Counted from the stretch's first letter, positions 10,093 through 18,903 are shown. The stretch is 56,123 bases of DNA from Azonexaceae bacterium (GCA_013335535.1 JAAXVL010000017.1:1-56123); one strand, 5' to 3'. Notes: generated from the sequence alone by a model not told the origin. A program made the numbers and translations.

Positions 10093-11718
10093 ATGCATGG
10101 TGGCGAACCGAGCGTGCATTTCATCAACAGCGTGCTAGTCACGGTGGTCGTGGCGCTGTTCGTCCTCTGGCGCTACCGCCAAGCCATTCTGGAAGGGATG
10201 ATGCGCGGCGATGGCGCGGTTCTGCCCTTGCCAGCCAAGTGCTCGCCCGTTCTGCCGGAGTTCGTCACCGGCGACCTCGCCACCGGTGAGCGCGCACTAG
10301 GCCGACGCATAGCCGCAGCCTGGCTGCTGACTACCGCCATGTGCGGCCTGCCGATGGCTGTGCTCTACATGCTTGCCGGGGAGATGAGTGCCTCGCCGAC
10401 CTATGCGCTGGCGCTGACCTGCAGCTACATGATCGCCGCCTTGCCGATGATTGCGGTCTCGCTGGCATGGCCGGCCCGGCGCATTGTTGTCGCCCTTGTC
10501 GTCATGCTCACGAGCTTTGCGCTGCTCTGCCTGATGACCGGTGTTGTCGAGCGCAGCATGCTCGGCCGACCCCTGAGCTGGAAAATTATCGGCCTGCTTC
10601 CCCTGTTCTTCGATATTGCCTGGAACCAGCTGTGGATGGCCGGGCTGTTCTGGCTCATGTCCTGGCCAACCCGGCTGCGTGGCGTTGTGCCGATCACCTT
10701 TGCCGCCCTCCTGGTTTTTGCTGCGGCCCCCTTTGTCGGCGCTCGCCTGACAGCCGCTCTGGCCGCAACCGAGGCCGGCTCGCCGTGGGTCTATACGCTC
10801 GGGCTGAATGGCGTTTTTGTGCTTATCGCGCTGCCGGTCGGCTGGCTGGCCTGGCTGCGCTTGCGCAAGCTGGCCGCCGACTACGAGGCCAAGCGCTTTT
10901 CCGACGCCCAGTTACTGGCTCGCACCTGGTGGCTGATGCTCGTCGTCACCATTGGTTTCGACATTCTGGCTGGACGGGATCGCCCGCTCTTCGCGCTGGT
11001 TCTGGTTGCTGGCGAAATCGTGCTCTTCCCGCTGGTCAATCACTGGGTGATGCGCTGGCTGGGTGTGACCAGGCTGGCCACGGCCACGCCGTCCCCGACG
11101 CTGCTCCTGCTCCGGGTTTTCGGTTACACCGCCCGCACCGAGCGCCTGTTCGACCGTGTCGCATCGCGCTGGCGCCTGCTTGGCCCGGTCACCATGATTG
11201 CCGCACCTGACGTTACCGCCCGCACCATCGATGCCGGCGACTACCTGCGCTGGCTGACTGGCCGCATCGATGAGCTCTTCGTCACCTCCCGCGCCAGTCT
11301 CGACAACAAGTTGGCGAAGCTCGATCTGGCCCCCGACCCCGATGGACGATTCCGCGTCAACGAATTCTGCTGCCGCGATTCGACCTGGCAGGCCACCGTG
11401 GTCGAGCTGATGCTGCGCGCCGATGTCGTGATCATGGACGTGCGCGGCATCAGCGCAGCGCGGCTAGGCTGCGAATTCGAGCTGCAGCAACTGTCCAAGC
11501 GCCTGCCGCCACAGCGGCTGGTCCTGGTTGTTGATGAAACGACGGACAGCCAATATCTCGAGACACTTTTCGGTGCGTCTCTGGCGTTGGTCAGGCTAAC
11601 TGAACTGCGTCGCCGCCGTGACGCCGACCGAGTCTTTGACTCACTTGTCGATGCATCGTGCGGAGTCCGTGCTCATCCGGATGTCGCGCCGAGCGCAATC
11701 AAAAATGACGCAGACTGA
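10093..11718 (+). CDS. Polytopic membrane protein with C-terminal Rossmann-like cytoplasmic domain
   Basis: 541 residues. The N-terminal about 330 residues contain roughly eight to nine hydrophobic segments. The C-terminal about 200 residues are soluble: LLLLRVFGYTARTERLFD...FVTSRASLDNKLAKLD...WQATVVELMLRADVVIMDVRGISAARLGCEFELQQL. The alternating hydrophobic strands and the DVVIMDVRG...GCEFEL segment suggest a nucleotide-binding or TIR/SLOG-like Rossmann fold, but this is inference only. The start is the ATG at 10093 with GGAG upstream; a GTG at 10072 is an alternative. The gene is convergent with the DUF2202 gene; a stem-loop overlaps its stop codon. Confidence 0.75.
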   Translation: MHGGEPSVHFINSVLVTVVVALFVLWRYRQAILEGMMRGDGAVLPLPAKCSPVLPEFVTGDLATGERALGRRIAAAWLLTTAMCGLPMAVLYMLAGEMSASPTYALALTCSYMIAALPMIAVSLAWPARRIVVALVVMLTSFALLCLMTGVVERSMLGRPLSWKIIGLLPLFFDIAWNQLWMAGLFWLMSWPTRLRGVVPITFAALLVFAAAPFVGARLTAALAATEAGSPWVYTLGLNGVFVLIALPVGWLAWLRLRKLAADYEAKRFSDAQLLARTWWLMLVVTIGFDILAGRDRPLFALVLVAGEIVLFPLVNHWVMRWLGVTRLATATPSPTLLLLRVFGYTARTERLFDRVASRWRLLGPVTMIAAPDVTARTIDAGDYLRWLTGRIDELFVTSRASLDNKLAKLDLAPDPDGRFRVNEFCCRDSTWQATVVELMLRADVVIMDVRGISAARLGCEFELQQLSKRLPPQRLVLVVDETTDSQYLETLFGASLALVRLTELRRRRDADRVFDSLVDASCGVRAHPDVAPSAIKNDAD

Positions 11719-11727
11719 GCTGCGTCA
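11700..11727 (-). terminator. Rho-independent terminator for the DUF2202 gene
   Basis: Perfect 8-bp inverted repeat TGACGCAG / CTGCGTCA with a 6-nt loop (11706-11727). Read on the minus strand it is followed by a T-run. It overlaps the stop codon of the convergent membrane-protein gene. Confidence 0.75.
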
Positions 11728-11763
11728 GGGATGCTTGCCTACCGTCAAGCAGCGGACATCGCT

Positions 11764-12384
11764 TCAGCTACCACAACGCCTGCGCCGACGGGCAACGCCG
11801 CCAACGATGGCCAGACCGGCCAACAGCATGGCGTAGGTTTCCGGTTCAGGAACTGCCGGCACAGGCGTCCTGGCCAGCCAGGTATTGAAGGCATTTAGGT
11901 GGTTGTAGGAGGCGTTCATCAGGCTTCCATAGGATGCGTAAAGGGTCGAGTCCATTGGAATCAGGGCCCTGGCTGCAGTGAGATCGGCGATATCGAGCAG
12001 TTCGATATTCTTGCCGACGGTCAGCGCGGCAAAGCTTGAGGTGCTGCCTTGCGCCACCAGGTTCAGGTAGAGCGATTTCAGCGTCGGGTTCTGGAACTGG
12101 CCGGCCGCCAGCGAGGTCAGGTCGCTGACATCAAGCCCAATGACGTTGGCTTGACCAACCAGGGTAGCCACATGCATCTCTTCTGATCGGGGAATATTCC
12201 TGAACGGCATGATTGTCGGATAGAGGACGCCGAACGAGCGGTACACGTCGCCTGCCAGCTTTTCTTCCTCGATCATGTAGCGCAGGCTATCGATTGCCTC
12301 GGGCGAATAGCTCTGGGCTTGTGCGATCGTGGTGCCGGTCATATGAATGGCCAGCGCGGAAATGAGAATCCTGAACGCGTTCAA
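11764..12384 (-). CDS. DUF2202 ferritin-like protein with PEP-CTERM sorting signal
   Basis: 206 residues, exported. The start is a TTG at 12384, chosen because a strong AGGGGG ribosome site precedes it and the resulting N-terminus is a signal peptide ending ...TTIAQAQS. The middle matches DUF2202 (YMIEEEKLAGDVYRSFGVLYP...IPRSEEMHVATL), a ferritin-like four-helix fold with Glu and His positions able to bind metal. The C-terminus is a textbook PEP-CTERM signal (VPEPETYAMLLAGLAIVGG followed by an Arg cluster). Such signals are processed by exosortase, which is not encoded here. The role is unknown; envelope-attached or exopolysaccharide-associated metal/redox function is a guess. Confidence 0.85.
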   Translation of the reverse strand: MNAFRILISALAIHMTGTTIAQAQSYSPEAIDSLRYMIEEEKLAGDVYRSFGVLYPTIMPFRNIPRSEEMHVATLVGQANVIGLDVSDLTSLAAGQFQNPTLKSLYLNLVAQGSTSSFAALTVGKNIELLDIADLTAARALIPMDSTLYASYGSLMNASYNHLNAFNTWLARTPVPAVPEPETYAMLLAGLAIVGGVARRRRRCGS

Positions 12385-12691
12385 AGTGTTACCCCCTGAT
12401 GAATTTATTATTGAAATGGCGCCTAAACACCCCCACAGCCTGTCTGACGAACTGGACGGGGTGCTAGGCCGGGCGATCATAAGTAAAATCTAATACTTTC
12501 GGGATGTGTCAAATTGCCGCATGTCATGGCGCTTGTCTGGCGCCGCGGCGGCGGAAAACGAAGGAAAAAGTAGCTAATTCCCGTGTCGCCATTTGTCGGT
12601 CGATTTGATGAATATAATGTCTCTGTTAAATCGGCTTTTTCCGGGCAATACTCGCCTGGCCGCCGATTCCTTCATCTCGGGGCTTGGCATC
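12385..12691. promoter_or_regulatory. Divergent intergenic region, DUF2202 gene / EAL-HDOD gene
   Basis: About 307 bp with both promoters expected. I see AT-rich stretches near 12400-12415 and 12480-12500 but no motif that I can call with confidence. No gene supported. Confidence 0.4.
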
Positions 12692-14026
12692 ATGTTCGGT
12701 TTTATCAAACGCGTTTTCGGCATGGGGAGTGGGCAATCGGCCACTGACAAGGGCGGAAGTTCGCCGATGGTGGTCCCGGTCGCTTCGGCGCCGGTAAAAC
12801 CCGTCCGCAAGGCGCCGCCTGTGGTTCTGCTGCGTGACGAGATCATCGATGCCCGGACACGCATAGCCGGCTACCGTTTTTCCGCTCGCCGGCCGGATTC
12901 CGAACTGGTCGCCGATGCTGCTTCGACGTTGGAAATCCTCGCGGCCAACAACGTCGCCGTTTTCGCCGAGCGACGCCTGGCGCTGATTCCGTTGAGCCAC
13001 GAAGACTGGTCGCGGCAGGACTACAGGCCGCTGATCGGTCCACTGACGACTTTTTTGCTCACCCTGCCCGGTGGCGCCAAGGTGTCCGATGCCTGGAACG
13101 ACGTGGCCGCTGCAATTCATGGCGCCGGGGCGCGGATTGCGCTGGCGGCGGGCGACATCGTGACGCACCGGCAGACGATCCTCGACCACGCCGACTATCT
13201 GCTCCTCGATTTTTCGGCGCTTTCCCTGTCCAGCCTTGAGGTTCTGCTACGCACCCTGCGCCAGGAAAAGCCGGGCCTGGAACTGATTGCCGACAAGCTG
13301 AAGCGCTGGCCGGAGCATCGTTACTGTCTGTCGCATGGCATTGCGTATTGCCTCGGCACCTTTACAACCGAGCCGGACGAAGAGCAGCAGGCCAGGGAAA
13401 TTGGCCAGAGCCAGCTGGTCCTGATCGAAATGCTCAACGAGTTGCGCAAGGACGCCGACCTCGCAGACATTGCCCAGATTGCCAAGCGCGACCCGGGCGT
13501 CATCGTCAAGGTGATGGCCATGGCCAATTCGCCGATGGTGGGTTTGGCACAGCCGGTGGTTAGTATCGACCAGGCCATCATGGTGCTCGGCCGGGAGCAG
13601 CTCTACCGCTGGCTTTCGATCGGCATGTTCCGGGCCGGCGCCGGCTCGCCGCGCGACGAGGTGCTGCTCGAACTGGCCTTGGCGCGCGGGCGTTTCCTTG
13701 AGCTGCTCGGCCAGGGCAAGCATGGCAAGCTGGAGTGCGACGAATTTTTCCTGCTCGGCCTGCTTTCGCTGCTCGACAGCCTGCTCGGCTTGCCCATGAA
13801 TGCCGTGGTGGCCAAGCTCAATCTGCTGCCGGCGCTGAGCGAGGCCCTGCTCAACAGCAGCGGGCCGCTGGCGCGCTATCTGATGCTGAGCATCGCGGTC
13901 GAAAAGGGCCGTGTCCAGAACGTCGCGCGGCTGGCCGATGAACTCGGCTATTCGCTCGAAGCGATCGAATCGGCGTCAGTCGAGGCGATTGGCTGGGCGG
14001 AAGAAGCGGTCAACCAGACGAAGTAA
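12692..14026 (+). CDS. EAL/HDOD (YuxH-type) signalling protein
   Basis: 444 residues. The N-terminal region is EAL-like but degenerate: I find no intact EAL catalytic motif, so phosphodiesterase activity is unlikely. The C-terminal half is an HDOD domain (QSQLVLIEMLNELRKDADLADIAQIAKRDPGVIVKVMAMANSPMVGL...ISIDQAIMVLGREQLYRWLS). HDOD proteins are signalling scaffolds tied to c-di-GMP, motility or stress. The start is uncertain: the ATG at 12692 gives MFGFIKRVFG, while in-frame ATGs at 12608 and 12617 would lengthen it. It runs convergently towards the TonB-like gene. Confidence 0.85.
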   Translation: MFGFIKRVFGMGSGQSATDKGGSSPMVVPVASAPVKPVRKAPPVVLLRDEIIDARTRIAGYRFSARRPDSELVADAASTLEILAANNVAVFAERRLALIPLSHEDWSRQDYRPLIGPLTTFLLTLPGGAKVSDAWNDVAAAIHGAGARIALAAGDIVTHRQTILDHADYLLLDFSALSLSSLEVLLRTLRQEKPGLELIADKLKRWPEHRYCLSHGIAYCLGTFTTEPDEEQQAREIGQSQLVLIEMLNELRKDADLADIAQIAKRDPGVIVKVMAMANSPMVGLAQPVVSIDQAIMVLGREQLYRWLSIGMFRAGAGSPRDEVLLELALARGRFLELLGQGKHGKLECDEFFLLGLLSLLDSLLGLPMNAVVAKLNLLPALSEALLNSSGPLARYLMLSIAVEKGRVQNVARLADELGYSLEAIESASVEAIGWAEEAVNQTK

Positions 14027-14059
14027 GCCCAGGCCAGCCCGGCTCGCCGGCGATCTGGC

Positions 14060-14872
14060 TCAACAGCTTCGGCCACCCGCCCGGGTGAAGCCGAAGCCGC
14101 CTTCGCCCGAGCCCGCCGGGTTGATGCAGATGCGCATGGTCAGCGAGCGGGCCGCCTTGTCGAGATCGATCGGGAAGGGCGAAAAGGGGATGGAGCGTTC
14201 GACGACGGCCTTGACGAAGGCGATCTCGTCGGCCTGATCGCCGGCATTGACGACCCTGAACGACTTCATCGTGCCGTCCGGATTGATCTTGAATTCGATG
14301 GACGCCGGCCGCATGCCCTTGGCGCGCGGGTCGTTCTTGACGAAACTGGCGCTGCGGTTGAGGCGTCGGAGCAGGCCTTCGAGATACATTTCGAGGCTGA
14401 ACGGGTCGGGCGGCGTGGCGTTCGGGCGCAGGTCGAGCAGGGCGCTGCCGGCCGATTCTTCCCGCGCCTGCTTCCACGCTTCCTCGCGGGCCATGGCTTT
14501 TGAGCGCTGGGCGAGGCTTGGCTTGGGGGCGGTTTTGGCGTTGTTGTCGAGCTCGTCGAGAAAGCGGTTCATGTCCGCCTTTTCGGCCGCCGTCCACTGC
14601 GGTGCGCTGGCGACCGAGGTTTTGCCCGGCTTGTTGGTAGTCAGTAGCCGCGGCTTTTGCGGCTTGACTCTCGATGGTTTCTGGCGCGCCTCGGGGACAT
14701 TCGCTGTTTCGGTCGTCACCGGCTTGCGCAGCCGGGCCTCCATGCGCGGCGGACTCGAGGCTTCCTCCGGATCATGCCGGGGGATCATGAGGACCAGGGC
14801 ATGAATCAGGAGCGAGGCGGCAAACGCGAAAAGCGGTGCGCGCCGGGCCGGCGAGAGTGGAGGGGCGAACAT
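14060..14872 (-). CDS. TonB-like energy-transducer family protein
   Basis: 270 residues. An N-terminal signal anchor (residues about 12-30, APLFAFAASLLIHALVLMI) is followed by a long charged Lys/Pro/Glu-rich linker (about 35-150) and a C-terminal domain with TonB/TolA-type features (RPASIEFKINPDGTMKSFRVVNAG...FVKAVVERSIPFSPFP). This layout fits a periplasm-spanning protein of the TonB_C family. No ExbB/ExbD genes are nearby, so coupling to a motor complex is not shown. It is convergent with the HDOD gene. The gene upstream on the same strand, DinB-like, lies 78 bp away and might be cotranscribed. Confidence 0.8.
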   Translation of the reverse strand: MFAPPLSPARRAPLFAFAASLLIHALVLMIPRHDPEEASSPPRMEARLRKPVTTETANVPEARQKPSRVKPQKPRLLTTNKPGKTSVASAPQWTAAEKADMNRFLDELDNNAKTAPKPSLAQRSKAMAREEAWKQAREESAGSALLDLRPNATPPDPFSLEMYLEGLLRRLNRSASFVKNDPRAKGMRPASIEFKINPDGTMKSFRVVNAGDQADEIAFVKAVVERSIPFSPFPIDLDKAARSLTMRICINPAGSGEGGFGFTRAGGRSC

Positions 14873-14950
14873 CGCCGGTATTTTAGGCGGCGTAGCCGAT
14901 GATTGGCTGTAACGATGTGTTGTTTTGTGCGCTCGCCCGCGCCGTTTAGC

Positions 14951-15532
14951 CTAGTTTTCGGGTTGTTGCCGGGCGACGATGTGTTGCATCTGGCGGCGAT
15001 GAGCCATGGTATGCATGGCAGCCAGGGTATGCCAGCCGCGCAGGTCGAGCTGGCCGAACCACGGGTGGGTGTGGCGCAGCGTGCTGCGCAAATCGCCCAG
15101 ACTTTCGATCAGCCGGGCGTAGTCGTCGACCGCCGCGCGCAGCCGGGCGTGCTGTTCGGCACCGGCAGTGGGCTCCGGCTTGACTTCGGCAATGCGCAGC
15201 TCGCGCGCGAAGGCGGTGTCGTCGGCCAGGGCTTCGGCCAGCTCACGGATGCCGGTGTCCACGATGACCAGATGCTGCAACACCATGTTGGCCGACCAGC
15301 TTCGACTGCTGTCTTCAAGCCCGGTGACACGCGGCACGAGGACCGGCTGGCTGGCCTGCGCTTCAGGCAGGCTGGCGGCCAGGGTGAGGACGGTTTCAGT
15401 CTCCCGGCGCAGCCAGCGGGTCAGGGCGCCGTTGCTCAGGAAAACCCGCAGGGTTTGCAGCAGGGTGCGGGAAAACCAGCGTTCCAGCCAGGGCAGGCCG
15501 GCGCCGGGCGGGGCGAGTTGAGTGGTGCTCAT
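14951..15532 (-). CDS. DinB-like helical-bundle protein
   Basis: 193 residues. The motif SWSANMVLQHLVIVDTGI near residue 80 and the C-terminal HPWFGQLDLRGWHTLAAMHTMAHRRQMQHIV fit the DinB/YfiT-type four-helix bundle, in which three His residues bind a metal. Members act as thiol transferases or hydrolases, often linked to low-molecular-weight thiols; no substrate can be assigned here. The presence of ovoA in the same window makes a thiol-related role possible but unproven. The start is the ATG at 15532. Repeat copy 4 lies directly upstream. Confidence 0.75.
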   Translation of the reverse strand: MSTTQLAPPGAGLPWLERWFSRTLLQTLRVFLSNGALTRWLRRETETVLTLAASLPEAQASQPVLVPRVTGLEDSSRSWSANMVLQHLVIVDTGIRELAEALADDTAFARELRIAEVKPEPTAGAEQHARLRAAVDDYARLIESLGDLRSTLRHTHPWFGQLDLRGWHTLAAMHTMAHRRQMQHIVARQQPEN

Positions 15533-15548
15533 GGCTGGCCGCCCGTCA

Positions 15549-15586
15549 TTTCGATTTTTGGCAAAATTTCCGGTTGACCGTGGAAG
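15549..15586 (+). repeat. Dispersed USS-like repeat, copy 4
   Basis: TTCGATTTTTGG, CAAAATTT, then core CCGGTTGACCGTGGAAG. Intergenic between the genes at 14951-15532 and 15600-16109. Confidence 0.9.
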
Positions 15587-15599
15587 GCTCTGACTGAAG

Positions 15600-16109
15600 T
15601 CATTTTTTGCAGCCGTAGCGCCATCTGGCGGCCAGCAGATAAAGCGCGCCGGTCATGAAATTGGCGATCAGCAGCCATTTGCCGGTCGCTACCACGCCGG
15701 CGATCAGGTACAGCGCCGGGGCGTGGCTGGTCGCTTCGGAGATCAGCTGGAGATGGAGGAGGTTTTCGATGGCATCGAGTACGGCGGCGCCAGGCATGCT
15801 CCAGCAGGAAAGGCGCCGGGTGGTCTCGTCAAGTAGCTGGAAAAGGCAGCCGTAGCGTACAAGCAGGTAGCCGAACTGGCCGTAGCTGATGAGTACCGGG
15901 AAGTCGACGAGGAAATGGTGGCGGAAAAGCTCGATTCCGTCCGGACCCCACTGGGCGAGAATAGCCTTGAAGTCGGCCTCGTTGAAGGTGAATTGCAGCG
16001 CCGGAATGCCGGGAGAAAGGGGCGCTGAGTGGATGACCATGGCGACAAAAAGGCCGAGCGCCAGCGCGCCGGACAGCCAGAGCAGCAGGGTGGCCGTACG
16101 CCGCGTCAA
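15600..16109 (-). CDS. Uncharacterised multi-TM protein of the TIR cluster
   Basis: 169 residues with about four hydrophobic helices (TLLLWLSGALALGLFVAMVI; FLVDFPVLISYGQFGYLLV; LDAIENLLHLQLI; LYLIAGVVATGKWLLI). I do not recognise the family. The proposed start is TTG at 16109, just after the stop of the TIR gene with an AGGCGGG ribosome site; an ATG at 16163 inside the TIR gene is an alternative. Third gene of a minus-strand run: lipoprotein, TIR-TM protein, this protein. Tight spacing suggests cotranscription and a shared envelope-linked role. Confidence 0.7.
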   Translation of the reverse strand: MTRRTATLLLWLSGALALGLFVAMVIHSAPLSPGIPALQFTFNEADFKAILAQWGPDGIELFRHHFLVDFPVLISYGQFGYLLVRYGCLFQLLDETTRRLSCWSMPGAAVLDAIENLLHLQLISEATSHAPALYLIAGVVATGKWLLIANFMTGALYLLAARWRYGCKK

Positions 16110-16110
16110 A

Positions 16111-16758
16111 CTACGCCACCCGCCTTTTGCGTTTCCACCACCAGAAAGTTTCGCCGCCAACATAGAGCGCGAGCAGGGCGCCGATGAGGCCGCGTGCCAG
16201 TTCAAGCTGGTTGTCGGCGTTCGGGGCCAGGGTGGCGACGGCGTATTTGGTCGCCACCACGGCTACGGCGATGAAAATCAAGGTTCGCAGTGCCAGCCGA
16301 CGCCAATTGTAGGGACGGCCGATGGCATCGGCGAGACGGCCGGCATCGGCTACCCATGCCTCATCGCGCAGGTTGATGGCCTGCCGATTGACGAGGGCGC
16401 GCAGATCGTCCGGCAGCGACGCCACGCTCGGCAATTCGGCGCCCTGAAGCAAAACCGGGATGACCCGCTTGCCGAGTTTCAGCGCGGTGGCGATCTCGAT
16501 GCGCACGAAATCGGGCTCGGGCTTGGTGAGACGGCTATTCAGTTCAGCCAGCCATTTTTTGCCGATGAGGACGATGGTCACCTCGGTCTCGGCCAGTTCG
16601 CGCTGCAAAACGACCTCGAAGTCCTCGCCGGCCGGGATATCGTCGGCATCGCGAAAGACGCAGGCGGCGCCGAGCAGGTTCTCCAGCGAGTCGGCCAGTC
16701 GCCCGGCTTCTCCCGTCGTGTCGCTGCGCCGGTAGCTGATGAAGACGGGATTAGCCAT
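16111..16758 (-). CDS. TIR-domain protein with C-terminal membrane helices
   Basis: 215 residues. Residues 4-130 are a TIR domain: box 1 PVFISYRRSDTTGEAGRLAD, the FRDADDIPAGEDFEVVLQREL segment, VTIVLIGKKWL, and the FVRIEIATALK helix whose Glu88 sits where catalytic NADase TIRs place theirs. Two hydrophobic helices follow (about 155-177 and 187-205), ending in a basic tail, so the TIR domain should face the cytoplasm from the inner membrane. Bacterial TIR proteins can be NAD-consuming defence effectors, but this FISYRRSDT subclass is also common in proteins of unknown role. No STING, CBASS or Thoeris partner is present. Confidence 0.88.
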   Translation of the reverse strand: MANPVFISYRRSDTTGEAGRLADSLENLLGAACVFRDADDIPAGEDFEVVLQRELAETEVTIVLIGKKWLAELNSRLTKPEPDFVRIEIATALKLGKRVIPVLLQGAELPSVASLPDDLRALVNRQAINLRDEAWVADAGRLADAIGRPYNWRRLALRTLIFIAVAVVATKYAVATLAPNADNQLELARGLIGALLALYVGGETFWWWKRKRRVA

Positions 16759-16773
16759 GTGCGCGCTCTACGA

Positions 16774-17661
16774 TCAAAGGATGCTCAGGGGTTCCCAGAT
16801 GCCCCCCTTGTCGAGATGCGTTTCGCCGGACACCGCGCTGGGCAGCAAGGTTTTCGCCGGGCCGGACTCGCCCTTTTGGAATTCGTAAATCAAGGCGCGG
16901 GCGCGATAGTTCTCGCCATACGGCAAGGCGCCAATCGATGCCGGCAGGGTGTGCGCCCCGCCACCGGCCCAGCCCTTGATCCTGTCCTCACTCGGAGCCG
17001 TGGTGGATTGCACCCAAGAGGCGTCGGTCACGACAAAAACGATTGCCCGGTAATAGCCGGCCGGCGCAAAGGCCAGCGCCTTGATGAAGCTCGCCAGCGA
17101 CAGATTGCTCACCGACGGCGTGCCGATCTTCCAGCGATCCGCCCCAGGCATCGGCGTGCCGTCGGCCTTGATCTGCTCGAGCTGGGTCGCCAGCGCAAAA
17201 CCACGCGGCACGGCGTAATAACTGCGCTGCTCGTAATGGGCCAGACGCAGGGCCTTTTCGAACTTGTCGGCAACATCGGCCAATTTGGTCGTCGGGCCGG
17301 TGCGCAGCCATTTGTCGGGAATCGACTCTTCGGCGGACGCTTTGGGCGGGGGCCAGTCGAACTGCGGGATGGCGGTCGAAGCATCGCCGGCCGTTGGCTT
17401 GGCCGAAGTGCTGCCATGACCGATGGCAGCGCTCGGTGGTGAAGGTCGCGCAGCTGGCGCCGGAGCAGGCGGTGGGGGTGGGGGTGGCGGGGCAGCGGCC
17501 GCCGGGCTCGGCATGGACGCCGTCGGCGGCCCCTCGCTGCCGACACTCGCCGCTTCCCGCTTCGCCTGACAGGCCGTCAGTCCTGCCAGCACACAAAACA
17601 AAAATAGCAGCCGCCAGGCCGAGAGGCGAAGGACGGCGGTAAAGGAAGTCAATCTGTGCAT
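16774..17661 (-). CDS. Proline-rich lipoprotein of the TIR cluster
   Basis: 295 residues. A signal peptide ends in lipobox LTAC with Cys31. It is followed by a very Pro/Ala-rich linker including an eight-proline run (about residues 58-66), then a globular C-terminal domain (FDWPPPKASAEESIPDKWL...LADVADKFEKALRLAHYEQRSYYAVPRGFALATQLEQI...GYYRAIVFVVTD). I do not recognise the family. The start at 17661 is supported by GGAGG five bases upstream. First gene of a three-gene minus-strand run with the TIR protein 15 bp downstream, so it may supply the periplasmic or outer-membrane part of a trans-envelope assembly. Confidence 0.8.
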   Translation of the reverse strand: MHRLTSFTAVLRLSAWRLLFLFCVLAGLTACQAKREAASVGSEGPPTASMPSPAAAAPPPPPPPPAPAPAARPSPPSAAIGHGSTSAKPTAGDASTAIPQFDWPPPKASAEESIPDKWLRTGPTTKLADVADKFEKALRLAHYEQRSYYAVPRGFALATQLEQIKADGTPMPGADRWKIGTPSVSNLSLASFIKALAFAPAGYYRAIVFVVTDASWVQSTTAPSEDRIKGWAGGGAHTLPASIGALPYGENYRARALIYEFQKGESGPAKTLLPSAVSGETHLDKGGIWEPLSIL

Positions 17662-17997
17662 GGGAACCTCCTGCGACCGAAAGTTGAGCGGCGAATATGC
17701 CGATCTTCATGGAACGCCCGGCCCGATAACTCAGAGCCCGATCTGGAGCCTACGAACTTTCTGGATGCGACGCAAGCATGTTCATGGCATGGCATCCGAT
17801 GGTCGTGCGGGGACGAGATTTTGTTTCTAGTTAATTTTTCCGGTTGACCGTGGAAGGGTTGATCAATTTTTCGATATAGAGCTTAGGGATGTTAATGAAT
17901 TCTATGCGTATGAGATAAAAATATACAAATGGACTAATGACAATGGGTTTTAAGCCTGATACGCTAAAAAAGCAGTTGTTCAATTTAAGGGGGAATA
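17662..17997. promoter_or_regulatory. Divergent intergenic region, lipoprotein gene / PEP-CTERM gene
   Basis: 336 bp. The right half (17860-17990) is markedly AT-rich and carries the AAGGGGG ribosome site of the PEP-CTERM gene. It contains repeat copy 5. No gene or sure promoter hexamers seen. Confidence 0.5.
17821..17856 (+). repeat. Dispersed USS-like repeat, copy 5
   Basis: TTTCTAGTTAATTTTT then core CCGGTTGACCGTGGAAG. Intergenic. Confidence 0.85.
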
Positions 17998-18882
17998 ATG
18001 AAGTCTGTATTCAAGAAAATTGCTTTGGCTGGCGCCATTGCCGTGGCATTTGCAACACCGGCTGTCGCGGCCGTATCCGCTTCGGCGACGATCAGCGATC
18101 TGACCATCGCACTGTACGATCTGAATCCGCTGGATGGTATTGCGCCAACGATTACCTGGAGCAATACGTCGTATGACTACAACTACGGTACGTCTACAAG
18201 CGCCAGTGCCTTCGGTTCTTACGGCGCCAGCAATACGTACAATTACGCGCCGATTGGCCAGGCCAACAGTTCGGCTGCATCGATCTTGAACGCTGCCGCC
18301 AATGCGAGCATTTCCGCCAGCACAAGTGCCGGCACGCCATCAGGCCAGTATTCCGCCTCCGGCAGCGCCAGTGCGACCGACCTCTACAGCTCGAAGGGTT
18401 TCAACGCAGCTGCACAGAGTGGCACTTTTGGCAGCAGTGTCTTTTCATTGAGCGCCAATACGGCAGTTATCTTCCAGGCCAATGCCTCGACGCACGCGAC
18501 GGCTTCAGTTGGCTATGATTTTTTGTCTGGTCAGAACGAGTATGTCTCAGCCCAGGCATTTTTGAATGTGAGTGGCCCCGGTGCGAGCGGCAACGGTAGC
18601 CAGTCGTCGAGCGATTCGATTTCATCGTCGATCCAGAATTATTACTGGGGAAATGGTTTTCCCGCCAATGCCCAGTCGTTGGCGAGCCTGGCCGGGAGTT
18701 TTGTTAATAGTTCCAAAGGCTCACTAACAGGTTCTTTCCAGTTGGGTGTCAATGTGAGTGGTAGCACGAATGTCGTGGCTGCCGCTGCGGTCGCCGCTGT
18801 TCCCGAGCCGGAAAGTTACGCCATGTTCCTGGCTGGTCTGGGTCTCATTGGCGCCGTGGCGCGTCGTCGCCAGCTCCGTTAA
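17998..18882 (+). CDS. PEP-CTERM exported protein, Ser/Ala/Asn-rich
   Basis: 294 residues with signal peptide (MKSVFKKIALAGAIAVAFATPAVAA), a low-complexity Ser/Ala/Gly/Asn/Tyr-rich body and a C-terminal PEP-CTERM signal (VPEPESYAMFLAGLGLIGAVARRR). The composition suggests an extracellular or biofilm-matrix protein displayed after exosortase processing; no enzyme motif is visible. A strong AGGGGG ribosome site precedes the ATG. Monocistronic: a terminator follows directly and mutL converges on it. Confidence 0.9.
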   Translation: MKSVFKKIALAGAIAVAFATPAVAAVSASATISDLTIALYDLNPLDGIAPTITWSNTSYDYNYGTSTSASAFGSYGASNTYNYAPIGQANSSAASILNAAANASISASTSAGTPSGQYSASGSASATDLYSSKGFNAAAQSGTFGSSVFSLSANTAVIFQANASTHATASVGYDFLSGQNEYVSAQAFLNVSGPGASGNGSQSSSDSISSSIQNYYWGNGFPANAQSLASLAGSFVNSSKGSLTGSFQLGVNVSGSTNVVAAAAVAAVPEPESYAMFLAGLGLIGAVARRRQLR

Positions 18883-18903
18883 ACGATCTGTCGTTTGAAT
18901 GCG

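Noticed and set aside
15889..17442. 517-codon plus-strand frame opposite the TIR/lipoprotein genes
   Set aside because: Low-complexity antisense frame; the minus-strand genes have lipobox, TIR motifs and ribosome sites.
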